Assembly (NCBI RefSeq): GCF_003226555.1
Contig: NZ_QKQS01000013.1
Coordinates: forward strand, 631,916 to 695,915
Reading direction: 5' to 3'
Length of the DNA: 64,000 nucleotides
From: Rhodopseudomonas palustris
GTDB lineage: Bacteria; Pseudomonadota; Alphaproteobacteria; Rhizobiales; Xanthobacteraceae
Under the pieces are notes generated by a model, which saw nothing but the letters and a program-made list of their open reading frames with translations, was not told where the DNA came from and made no database searches. Positions 15,591 to 23,117 of the stretch are shown here, in pieces; position 1 is the first letter of the stretch, and the number at the start of each line of letters is the position of its first letter. The position numbers and the translations under genes were made by a program.

Positions 15591-17912
15591 ATGTACAAGC
15601 GCATTTTGTGGGACGTCGATCAGGAAGGCACCGAGGAGGATCTGGAGCGCATGGGGCTGTGGCCCCAGGAGGGCATCGCCCGGCTCACCGATGATCTGCT
15701 GGTGTCGGGCCGATTGTACAAGGGCTTCACCACGCTCGCGAGCGGGCTGTCGGCGATCGAAGTGGCGCCCGGCCGGATCTACGACGCCGGTGCGATGTAC
15801 GCACTCGAAGCGGCCCTGACGTTGTCGCTCGGCGAGTTCATGCCGATCACCGCCGGCCAGAAGGTCTACGTCGTCCTGATCGGCCAGGGTCGGGAGGACG
15901 ATGGCTATGTCGAGGCGCGCAACTACGAGCGTGAGGTGCCGCAGACCGGCGGTGGCACGGCCATCCAGCAGGTGCCGCAGACCGGGAGCCGCGCCAAGGT
16001 CCGCAGCGCGATCCTGATCGCCTATCCGGGGTCGCCTTCCGTCATCCCCGTCAGGCCGTCGATCCCGCTCGGCACGGTGGCGATCGCCGACATCCTGCTC
16101 GGCACCGGCGGCATCGAGAGCATCGCGATGCGGACCGAGAATGAAGCGCCGGAGCTGGACGCGCTCGCGGCCGCCTACACGTCGCTGCAAGTCCGGCTCG
16201 GCCTGGTCGACCAGGAGATGGCCGGCTTGCGCAACGACCTCGCGGCGCTGGCCCGGCTGTTCAAATCGAGCGTGTCGCGGCTGACCGTGCAGGCGATGCA
16301 GGGCGACATCGCGATGATGAAGGACCGGCTCGACATCCCCGACACCGGCTCGCCCTACAGCGCCGACAACTTCCTCGACGAGCGCGAGAGCGACCCGACA
16401 AATGTCGACTACAAGGCCCGCGTTCTGGAAGGCATCCGCTTCCCTGCCGCAAACCTCTGGAAGGGGCCGCTGGCGCTCTACAACGCCAACGACGGCAACC
16501 TGATGCACGCCAGCGCCGGGCTGATCTGCCCGAAGTACAACGTGGTCGAAGGCATCAAATTGTGGGAGCGCTCCGGCTCCACCCCGCTCGGCGGCACGGT
16601 CTATCAGACCATGGAGCTGACGCAGATGCTGATGAGCCGCCAGGAGACGGCTTACGGCGATTATTTCGAGGCCTGCACCAACGCCGCGTGGTGGAATTCC
16701 GGCCAGTACGACGTCGCCAAGGGCATCTTCCGGATCGGCGACGAGACCTATGAGGTCGCCGATTATGATCGCGACCTCGGCGTCACCGTGCCGTGGCACG
16801 CGATCATTCGGTTGCGCAAGTTCTGGACCACCACGGTGAAGACGCCCTACGACGTCTACGCGCCGGTCTCGCACACCATCCAGGGCGTGCTGAAGTCGCA
16901 AAGCTGGCTGCAATCGCAGGATCGCTGGTCGCCCGGCATGCGGCTCGCGATCGAGTCCTGGTCGGCCGGCGCCGAGGTCACCGTCGCGCTGGTCGAATGC
17001 GGCGACAACGGCATGCCACTGCCTCGCCGCATGCTGAAGAAGACGACGCTGGCAGCGTCGCAGTTCAAGACCTTCCCGGAGGCGACGGGCGTGCCCTGGT
17101 CGACACCCGTGTTCCTGGAGTCCGGCAAATTCTACGCCTATCTGTTCGCCGTCACCGGCGACGTCACTGTGGCCTATGCGGAGGGCCAGAAGTTCCTGTC
17201 GGGTAATTATTTCGAGACCACGGACGGCACGTTCTTCGTCGGCAATCTCACCCGCGATCTGTGCCACGTCACCGAGTACTGCCAGTTCGCCCTGACCTCG
17301 CTCACGGTGCTGCTGCAGGGCGTCAATCTCGATGGCGGCATCCACAACATCCGCATCCGCAACGCCGAAGTGGTGCCGGAGAATTCCACCCGCGAGTTCC
17401 AGCTTCAGGTCGGCGGCGCCTGGCGCAAGATCGAGGCGCCGGAGGGTGACGATACGCTGTTCGGCTCCGGGGTGACGCCTTACTACGATTTCCGCCTGGT
17501 GCTGAACGGCAACCAGTGGGCGATGCCGATCCTCGACATGGGCTCCAGCGAGGTCGAGCTGTTCCGGGCCGACGACGATCTGCGCCACATCTCCTCGGTC
17601 ATCGCCTTCGGCTCTTCGATCGAGACGGTCTACGTCAAGGCCACGGTCGGCGCGTGGGATGCGGCGCGCCACACCCTTGCGGCGCGGCTCGCTCACGGCG
17701 CCGGCTATGCGACGCTGAAGACCCACGACGCGGTCGAGACCAAGCCGGCGATCGGGCCTGACGGCCTGGTGCGGGCCGACGCGGTCGGGAAAATCTGGAC
17801 CTTCACCTTCGCGGCGCCCGGCATCAGTTCCTGCAAGATCGATTTTGTCGGCGCCACCAACAACCCGCGCGTGACGTATCACGTCGAGCGCCGCATCCAG
17901 ACCACGGAGTAA
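15591..17912 (+). CDS. Large tail fibre / baseplate appendage protein (DUF4815-like N-terminus)
   Basis: 773 residues. The N-terminal part (LYKGFTTLASGLSAIEVAPGRIYDAGAMY, VYVVLIGQGRE) resembles the DUF4815/host-specificity region of alphaproteobacterial tail proteins. A short coiled-coil segment is near 185-235 (VDQEMAGLRNDLAALARLFKSS). The remainder is beta-rich with jelly-roll-like stretches (FQLQVGGAWRKIEAPEG, VELFRADDDLRHIS). It is most likely the main adsorption structure joined to gpI. No catalytic motif stands out. Confidence 0.65.
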   Translation: MYKRILWDVDQEGTEEDLERMGLWPQEGIARLTDDLLVSGRLYKGFTTLASGLSAIEVAPGRIYDAGAMYALEAALTLSLGEFMPITAGQKVYVVLIGQGREDDGYVEARNYEREVPQTGGGTAIQQVPQTGSRAKVRSAILIAYPGSPSVIPVRPSIPLGTVAIADILLGTGGIESIAMRTENEAPELDALAAAYTSLQVRLGLVDQEMAGLRNDLAALARLFKSSVSRLTVQAMQGDIAMMKDRLDIPDTGSPYSADNFLDERESDPTNVDYKARVLEGIRFPAANLWKGPLALYNANDGNLMHASAGLICPKYNVVEGIKLWERSGSTPLGGTVYQTMELTQMLMSRQETAYGDYFEACTNAAWWNSGQYDVAKGIFRIGDETYEVADYDRDLGVTVPWHAIIRLRKFWTTTVKTPYDVYAPVSHTIQGVLKSQSWLQSQDRWSPGMRLAIESWSAGAEVTVALVECGDNGMPLPRRMLKKTTLAASQFKTFPEATGVPWSTPVFLESGKFYAYLFAVTGDVTVAYAEGQKFLSGNYFETTDGTFFVGNLTRDLCHVTEYCQFALTSLTVLLQGVNLDGGIHNIRIRNAEVVPENSTREFQLQVGGAWRKIEAPEGDDTLFGSGVTPYYDFRLVLNGNQWAMPILDMGSSEVELFRADDDLRHISSVIAFGSSIETVYVKATVGAWDAARHTLAARLAHGAGYATLKTHDAVETKPAIGPDGLVRADAVGKIWTFTFAAPGISSCKIDFVGATNNPRVTYHVERRIQTTE

Positions 17913-17917
17913 CGCAG

Positions 17918-18121
17918 ATGGCGAAGAACCCGACGAAGACAGGAGCCGCCCCGGCGGAGATCGACGACGAGACCTACTACAGGGTCGACGTGTCCGGGGC
18001 CTTCCGCGCGATGGGCGTCAGGTTCGGCACCCAGTCCACCACCGAGGTGAAGGGGGCCTTGCTGCGCAAGGTGCTCGCCACCGAATTCGCAACCAAGATC
18101 ACGGGCTATCGCTCGTTCTGA
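17918..18121 (+). CDS. Small hypothetical phage protein
   Basis: 67 residues: DETYYRVDVSGAFRAMGVRFGTQSTTEVKGALLRKVLA. A beta-hairpin plus helix pattern is apparent, but I recognise no family. It lies in the tail-fibre block five bases after the large fibre gene, with an AACGCAG spacer and weak RBS. It could be a head- or tail-completion accessory or a fibre assembly chaperone; neither is shown. Confidence 0.55.
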   Translation: MAKNPTKTGAAPAEIDDETYYRVDVSGAFRAMGVRFGTQSTTEVKGALLRKVLATEFATKITGYRSF

Positions 18122-18136
18122 TCGGCCGGGGTTCCA

Positions 18137-19507
18137 ATGGCTCGCAAATTCGAGACCGATTACCGGATCTCCAAGGTCGCCGAAATCCTGAAAACCGAGA
18201 ACAAGTTTCGGCAGGATATCGATCTGCGGGCCGACGCGCTGGAGCGGGCGGTGTCGAACCTCGGCGCGGACGCGCAGGAGCTGGTGGCGCGGGTGCTCCG
18301 CGTCATCGAGCTGGAGATCGCGCCGCGTGCGGCGGAGATCGAGGCGTTGCTGGCGGACTACCGATCCGGGGTGCCGGCCGCGCTCGTCGCCGAAGAAGCG
18401 TCGGGCCGCCAGTTCCTGACGCCCGATCGCCACGCCGCGATCCTCGCCGAGCTGCGCGGCGGCGTGGCCGCGGAAGGCGATACGCTCGCCAAGCTGCTGG
18501 CCGCGATCGTGGCCGTGGATTCGGCCAAGGCGACGCCGGCCGACATCACGGCGGCGATCAATGCGCTCAAGGGCGGCGCGCCGAGCGCGTACGATACACT
18601 GGTCGAAATCGCCGCGGAGCTTGCAGAGAACGATACGGCCGTTTCCGGCCTGCTCGCATCGCTCGCCAACCGTGTCAGGTTCGACGCCGCCAGCGCCGAG
18701 AGCCCCGCCAGGCAGGCGCAGGCGCGTGCGAACATTGGTGCCCCGCTGAGGGGGCATCTCTATGGCCTCGCGCTCGCGAATAGCGTCGCAGACCCCGCCA
18801 ACGATATCGACATCGGGGCCGGGGAAGCTGCCAGCACTGAGGCCGACCCTGTACTGATGGTGCTCCAGGCCGGCATCACGAAGCGTCTCGACGCGACTTG
18901 GTCGGCAGGCTCAAACCAAGGCGGTCTCGACGCCGGGGCCGCCGCGGACGGCACCTATCACATCTGGATCATTCGCCGGTCCGACACCGGCGCCGTCGAT
19001 GCGCTGTTATCCACCAGCGCGTCGGCGCCGACGATGCCGTCAGGCTATGATCAGAAACGTCGTGTCGGATCAATTCTGCGCAGATCAGGGTCGATCGTCG
19101 GGTTCGTCCAAGACGGGGACGTCTTCCGCCTGAAGTCCATGATCAATGATGTTGCGGCGGAAAACCCTGGGACCAGCGCTGTGACACGGACCATCAGCGT
19201 GCCACTTGGCTTGCGCGTCGAAGCTGAACTCGTCGTCGGCTTTGTCGATGGTGCAGGCAACAACTACAACAATCCAGGTGCGATCTACATTTCCGATCTG
19301 GCTGCCGACGACGTGGTTCCGACGATTGTGTCCGGGGTCTCGGCCGTATGCTATCCGAGCTTTGCGTCATCCCAGCAGAATGCGGCCCCGGTCATGGTTT
19401 TTACAAACCCAAGCGCACAGGTCCGCAGCCGTATCTACACTTCAGGCGTTAACACCACGCTCGTCATTAACACCAGAGGATGGCGCGATCGCAGGGGGCG
19501 GGAATGA
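18137..19507 (+). CDS. Tail fibre protein
   Basis: 456 residues. Residues 1-215 are helical (VAEILKTENKFRQDIDLRADALERAVSNL; ARQAQARANIGA), the latter being the common phage fibre repeat motif A--NIGA. About 216-456 form a beta-rich head domain (TYHIWIIRRSDTGAVDALLSTSASAP, GSIVGFVQDGDVFRL) ending in the conserved NTRGWRDRRGRE. It is probably the receptor-binding fibre. Its stop overlaps the next gene's ATG (19504), typical of a fibre and chaperone pair. Confidence 0.75.
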   Translation: MARKFETDYRISKVAEILKTENKFRQDIDLRADALERAVSNLGADAQELVARVLRVIELEIAPRAAEIEALLADYRSGVPAALVAEEASGRQFLTPDRHAAILAELRGGVAAEGDTLAKLLAAIVAVDSAKATPADITAAINALKGGAPSAYDTLVEIAAELAENDTAVSGLLASLANRVRFDAASAESPARQAQARANIGAPLRGHLYGLALANSVADPANDIDIGAGEAASTEADPVLMVLQAGITKRLDATWSAGSNQGGLDAGAAADGTYHIWIIRRSDTGAVDALLSTSASAPTMPSGYDQKRRVGSILRRSGSIVGFVQDGDVFRLKSMINDVAAENPGTSAVTRTISVPLGLRVEAELVVGFVDGAGNNYNNPGAIYISDLAADDVVPTIVSGVSAVCYPSFASSQQNAAPVMVFTNPSAQVRSRIYTSGVNTTLVINTRGWRDRRGRE

Positions 19508-19968
19508 CCGTGTCGACAGTTTTTGTGGAGCGTGATGGCAGTGGCGCGATCAAGGGCGTCTATGCAAATTGCCAGCCCGGTTGCGCCGAGGAACTCAATT
19601 CTCCGGAAAATGCCGATGTCGCTGCGTTCTTGTCGAGATTTGGTGCAGCCGTCCCGGCCGCGGAGCCGGTGTCGCAGCCGCCCCGCGTCGTTGCCTCGGC
19701 CATGGGAATCACCGTCGAGAACGGCGATGTCGCCGCCATCCGCGGCTCCTACAACATCGCGGCGGCGTTGTATCTCGGCGTCGGGCAGGTGATGTTGCTG
19801 TTTTTCGTGGCGCTCGCCGACGATGATTACTTCGTCGTGGTGCAGGGCCACCCCTTCTCGACGGCGGCATCCGAGACGACGGCCGATCATTTCATCGTCG
19901 AAACCAAGGACGGCGCCGGGGACCTGGTCGACCCGTCTTGCTTGAGCATCCAGGTCTACAAGGTCTGA
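19504..19968 (+). CDS. Fibre-associated hypothetical protein
   Basis: 154 residues from ATG 19504, overlapping the fibre stop. The N-terminus FVERDGSGAIKGVYANCQPGCAEEL, then NADVAAFLSRF, is the pattern seen in many small phage proteins (V---D--GKI-G-Y---Q-G-AEE---D--EV--F). The C-terminal half is a beta-rich module (MLLFFVALADDDYFVVVQG). Likely a fibre assembly or capping protein. Function not established. Confidence 0.6.
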   Translation: MTVSTVFVERDGSGAIKGVYANCQPGCAEELNSPENADVAAFLSRFGAAVPAAEPVSQPPRVVASAMGITVENGDVAAIRGSYNIAAALYLGVGQVMLLFFVALADDDYFVVVQGHPFSTAASETTADHFIVETKDGAGDLVDPSCLSIQVYKV

Positions 19969-19986
19969 CGGCTGATGGAGAGTGGA

Positions 19987-20250
19987 ATGGGGAAGCTTGT
20001 TTGCGCGATGATGATCAACGGCGAGGAAAGCCTGCGCGTTCTGACGACGGCCGAAGGCGTCGTCCCGCGCCTGGTCAAGAAAACGCCGGGGGTCGGAAAG
20101 CCGTACTGGTATTGGCCGTCGATTCCGGCCGGCCAGGTGATCGCGGCTGATTTCACCGACGCGCCGGTCGCGACCAGCGACGAGGCGCAGAACGCGGCGG
20201 ACATCGCCGCCATCACCGCAACGCCGCAGGAGAAACTGACCTACGGCTGA
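19987..20250 (+). CDS. Small hypothetical protein downstream of fibre genes
   Basis: 87 residues from ATG 19987, preferred over ATG 19975 because GGAG at 19977-19980 is well spaced from it. Sequence GKLVCAMMINGEESLRVLTTAEG, KPYWYWPSIPAGQ, ending TPQEKLTYG. Unknown family. It is the last gene before a strong hairpin that separates the fibre block from the sheath gene. Confidence 0.55.
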   Translation: MGKLVCAMMINGEESLRVLTTAEGVVPRLVKKTPGVGKPYWYWPSIPAGQVIAADFTDAPVATSDEAQNAADIAAITATPQEKLTYG

Positions 20251-20282
20251 TCGGGCGGCGCCGCGGCGCCTGCAACAACGAC

Positions 20283-20323
20283 AAGAGGGCCGCTGACAGA
20301 TGACACCTGTCAGCGGCCCTCTT
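20283..20323 (+). terminator. Perfect 17-bp stem-loop between fibre and sheath genes
   Basis: Arms 20283-20299 and 20307-20323 are perfectly complementary with a 7-nt loop; the right arm ends CCCTCTT followed by TG. The short T run and the position between fibre genes and the abundantly needed sheath gene suggest an intrinsic terminator or attenuator, or an mRNA processing site. The GCTGACAG/CTGTCAGC core is shared with a palindrome at 6903-6918 upstream of the capsid block. Confidence 0.7.
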
Positions 20324-20377
20324 TGCGCCGTCGATCCATAGGGTCGTCCCGAACTGATTTCAGGTCAAGGGGCTCCC

Positions 20378-21835
20378 ATGGCTGCGCTCACCAAGAACCA
20401 CGGCGTCCGCTTCATCGACGGGGCGGAGACCGCCCGCCTCGTGCAGGTGCCGGACTTCGCGACTATCGCGATCGTGGCGCCTGCCGACGAGGCTAACCCG
20501 TCGATCTTTCCGCTCAACACCGACGTGCATCTCTATGGCGACGAAGCCGACAAGATCGCCACGCTCGGCGATGCCGGCGAAATCTCGATGGCGATCGACG
20601 ACATTCTGTCGGAGGGGATCAATCCCAGCCTGATCGTGCGCCGGGTCGCCAAGGAGGCGACGCGCAACGAGCAGCTAGGCGCTATCATCGGCGACCCATC
20701 CGACCGCACCGGGCTGTGGGGTCTGCTCGACGCGCGCGCTACGACCAAGGTCCGGCCGGGCCTGATCATTACGCCCGGGTTCGACAACGACAGCCCGATC
20801 GGCGCCACCACCGTGACCATGACCAATCAGGGCGCCGACTACACCCATGCGACGGTGACCTTCACCGCCACCGGGGCCTTGGTGCAGCCCAAGGGCCATT
20901 GTGTGATTGCGGGGGGTAAGGTCAGCGTCGTGATCGACGATGCCGGCTTCGGCATTCCCAACACCTGCACGATGGTGATCGACGGCGACGGCACCGGAGC
21001 GGCGGGCACCGTTGCGGTCGGCCCGGTCGCCAACCCGGTCGCGCTCGCGAAGTCGGCGGTGGCCAAGCGGCTGCTGGCGATCGGCATCTGCGACGCACCC
21101 AATCTCGGCCAGACCGAAGCCGCAGCGTGGGCCGAGCGGCTGAAGCGCGACAACGGGCGATATCTCTACGCGATCGACCCGGCGGTGCGGCGCTTCACCG
21201 TGCTGGACGGATCCGACGACACCATCCTGACCCGGCCCGCGTCGACCACCGTGGCGGCGCTGTTCGCCAAGCGCGACCGCGAAAAGGGTGGACCGTATTG
21301 GTCTCCGGAAAACCAGACCTCGTCGGCGATCGTCGGCACCGCGCGCCCGGTCTCCTACTACGACGGCGAGATCGACCACGAGGCCAATTACCTGGTTAAC
21401 GCCGGCGTCAATACCTTCATCGAAGGCAAGGAGCTATTCGGCAGCGAAACGCTGTCGAACGACGCCAACTGGCGCTTCGTGAACAAGGTGCGCACCGAGA
21501 ATGCGATTCGCGCGGCGCTGCCCGTGGCGCTGCGGCCGTTCCGCGGCCAGAACTTCACCGCCCACAACGCTCTGATGTTCGTGAAGACGATCGAGTATTT
21601 CCTCGAAGAATGTGTGCAGCTCGGCGTGGTCGTCGGCTTCACGCGTTACTTCGATCGGAAGCTGAACCCCAACATCAATATGCGCGCCGGCATCATTCGG
21701 GTCGAACTGCCCCACGAAAACACGCCGATCATGTCGGACATGCAGATCGGGATGCAACCCTATCTGCCCGCCTTCGACATTCTGGCCGCCGACATCCAGC
21801 AGGCGCTGGGTGGTTATGAGCCGATCGCCGCCTAA
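20378..21835 (+). CDS. Tail sheath protein (P2 FI-like)
   Basis: 485 residues. Sheath features include the N-terminal HGVRFIDGAETARLVQVPDFATIAIVAPADEA, an inserted beta domain around 140-220 (VTMTNQGADYTHATVTFTATG) and the conserved C-terminal NTFIEGKELFGSETLSNDANWRFVNKVRTENAIR. The contractile sheath drives the tube through the host envelope. P2 FI is about 396 residues; the extra length is in the central domain. It follows the strong hairpin and a purine-rich RBS. Confidence 0.95.
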   Translation: MAALTKNHGVRFIDGAETARLVQVPDFATIAIVAPADEANPSIFPLNTDVHLYGDEADKIATLGDAGEISMAIDDILSEGINPSLIVRRVAKEATRNEQLGAIIGDPSDRTGLWGLLDARATTKVRPGLIITPGFDNDSPIGATTVTMTNQGADYTHATVTFTATGALVQPKGHCVIAGGKVSVVIDDAGFGIPNTCTMVIDGDGTGAAGTVAVGPVANPVALAKSAVAKRLLAIGICDAPNLGQTEAAAWAERLKRDNGRYLYAIDPAVRRFTVLDGSDDTILTRPASTTVAALFAKRDREKGGPYWSPENQTSSAIVGTARPVSYYDGEIDHEANYLVNAGVNTFIEGKELFGSETLSNDANWRFVNKVRTENAIRAALPVALRPFRGQNFTAHNALMFVKTIEYFLEECVQLGVVVGFTRYFDRKLNPNINMRAGIIRVELPHENTPIMSDMQIGMQPYLPAFDILAADIQQALGGYEPIAA

Positions 21836-21846
21836 GGAGCGCCCCG

Positions 21847-22368
21847 ATGGAATTCGTCCGAAAATCCGGAAACCTCTATGCCGAGGGCATCAACCTGTGG
21901 CTCTCGCTGTCGGGCTACAAGCTGCCCCAGCCGAAGGTGAAGACCGAAGAGCATCACCCGGGCGGCGGCATCATGGCGCTGAACGTGCCGATCGGTGCGA
22001 TCGAGCCGCTATCGCTGCAGTACAATCTCAAGGGTGCGCCGCCCGCAGTGCTGGGGCAGTTCGGCATGTCGCTGGCCCAACGCAGGCTCTACACGATCTA
22101 CGAGCTGCTGCAGGACGAGAAGGACGGCACCAAGCGCGAGCGCATCATCACCATGCGTGGCCTGATGTCCGAGGTCGATCCCGACGAGATGAAGGGTCGC
22201 GGCGTCCAGGGCTACGGCTATCAGATCCATTCGATCACCGACTACGAGGACGTGATCGACGGGTACGGCATCATCGCCAGCTTCTCGTTCTTCACCAACC
22301 GCTGGCAGGGCTACGGCACCGAGATCGGTTCGGACGTCGACAACCGCATCCTGCGGATTTCGGGCTGA
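21847..22368 (+). CDS. Major tail tube protein (P2 FII-like)
   Basis: 173 residues, the normal size. KSGNLYAEGINLWLSLSGYKLPQPKVKTEEHHPGGG and GVQGYGYQIHSITDYEDVIDGYGIIASFSFFTN match the FII tail tube family. It polymerises into the inner DNA-conducting tube. It lies 11 bases downstream of the sheath gene, the standard FI-FII pair. Confidence 0.95.
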   Translation: MEFVRKSGNLYAEGINLWLSLSGYKLPQPKVKTEEHHPGGGIMALNVPIGAIEPLSLQYNLKGAPPAVLGQFGMSLAQRRLYTIYELLQDEKDGTKRERIITMRGLMSEVDPDEMKGRGVQGYGYQIHSITDYEDVIDGYGIIASFSFFTNRWQGYGTEIGSDVDNRILRISG

Positions 22369-22509
22369 GGAATCCCAAGCGAAAGAACCAGAGGCAAGCG
22401 GCCATAATCGGCGGGGCGCACTCACTTGAGGACCCGCCACCGCGGTTCGAGTAGGCGACGCCCGGCGCGGATCCGGGCACCAATTTCAGGGGCCTTTAAG
22501 GAGCTTTCA

Positions 22510-22956
22510 ATGGTCGATGATCTGCCGCCGCCGATCGATGCCGAGCCGGCGCTGAAGCCCGTGTTGCCGCCGCCCGGCTCGCCGGACTACGCCCGAAACA
22601 GCGGCGTGACCGAGGCGCCGGCCGAGACTGCGGCCAAGATGCAGAGCGAGCCGCCGCCGCTGGTGGCGGTGCTGCAATTCCAGTCCGGGGATCTGCGCAG
22701 CAAGCGCTTTCAGCTCGACTGGCCGTTCGAACTCGACGGCGTGACGATCGACGCAATCACCGTGCGGCGGCTGCCGATGGTGACCGTCAACAATCTCGTC
22801 GCCAGCGAGCGCTACCGCGATCTCTACGAGATCTACGCCGAGATGACCGGACTGTCGGCAGCGGTGCTGCGCGGGCTCGACAGCGACGACGGCGAACTCA
22901 TCACGGGGGCGTGCTGGGATTTTTTGCCCCGGTTGCTGCGGACGGTTCACGAGTAA
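22510..22956 (+). CDS. Tail assembly chaperone gpE (zero-frame product)
   Basis: 148 residues from ATG 22510 (RBS AAGGAG about 10 bases upstream). After a Pro-rich leader, residues 55-148 (FELDGVTIDAITVRRLPMVTVNNLV, YEIYAEMTGLSAAVLRGLDSDDG) match the P2 gpE / Mu gp41 tail chaperone family. It lies just before the tape measure gene, as these chaperones always do. A slippery heptamer near the 3' end extends the protein in the -1 frame (separate entry). Confidence 0.9.
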   Translation: MVDDLPPPIDAEPALKPVLPPPGSPDYARNSGVTEAPAETAAKMQSEPPPLVAVLQFQSGDLRSKRFQLDWPFELDGVTIDAITVRRLPMVTVNNLVASERYRDLYEIYAEMTGLSAAVLRGLDSDDGELITGACWDFLPRLLRTVHE

Positions 22957-23117
22957 CCGTCGGTCTCGACGAGTGGCGGCTCGTCGCCGCGCGGGTCGCG
23001 GCGGCTCTGTCGACGCCGCTGCCGGCCGTGATGGCGATGGACTGGGACGACGTCGTGCTGTGGTTCGGTGAGGCCGTGGCGATCGGGCTCGAAAACCGGG
23101 TGAGGCTTGAGCTGTGA
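22911..23117 (+). CDS. E' extension frame of the tail chaperone (via -1 frameshift)
   Basis: Open -1 frame overlapping the end of gpE. Slippage at 22920-22926 would join gpE residues 1-139 to 63 residues read from 22926 to 23114, giving a product of about 202 residues. The extension ends MDWDDVVLWFGEAVAIGLENRVRLEL, like the GpE' family (short helix with a W-- E- motif). The E+E' fusion guides tape measure folding while tube subunits assemble. Independent initiation at 22911 is unlikely: there is no RBS. Confidence 0.82.
   Translation: MLGFFAPVAADGSRVTVGLDEWRLVAARVAAALSTPLPAVMAMDWDDVVLWFGEAVAIGLENRVRLEL
22920..22961 (+). promoter_or_regulatory. Programmed -1 ribosomal frameshift site (E to E+E')
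   Basis: Heptamer T TTT TTG at 22920-22926 is correctly phased for zero-frame codons TTT TTG. Downstream, arms 22941-22947 and 22955-22961 form a perfect 7-bp stem with a 7-nt loop; the zero-frame stop TAA (22954-22956) lies at the loop/stem border. P2 gpE/E' uses the same heptamer. The 14-nt spacer is longer than the usual 5-9, so the stem's stimulatory role is less certain than the slip site. Confidence 0.85.

Noticed and set aside
14433..17882. 1149-residue open frame on the minus strand across the tail fibre genes
   Set aside because: It is antisense to well-supported tail genes, has Arg/His/Asp-rich composition typical of shadow frames in high-GC DNA, and has no RBS or family motif.
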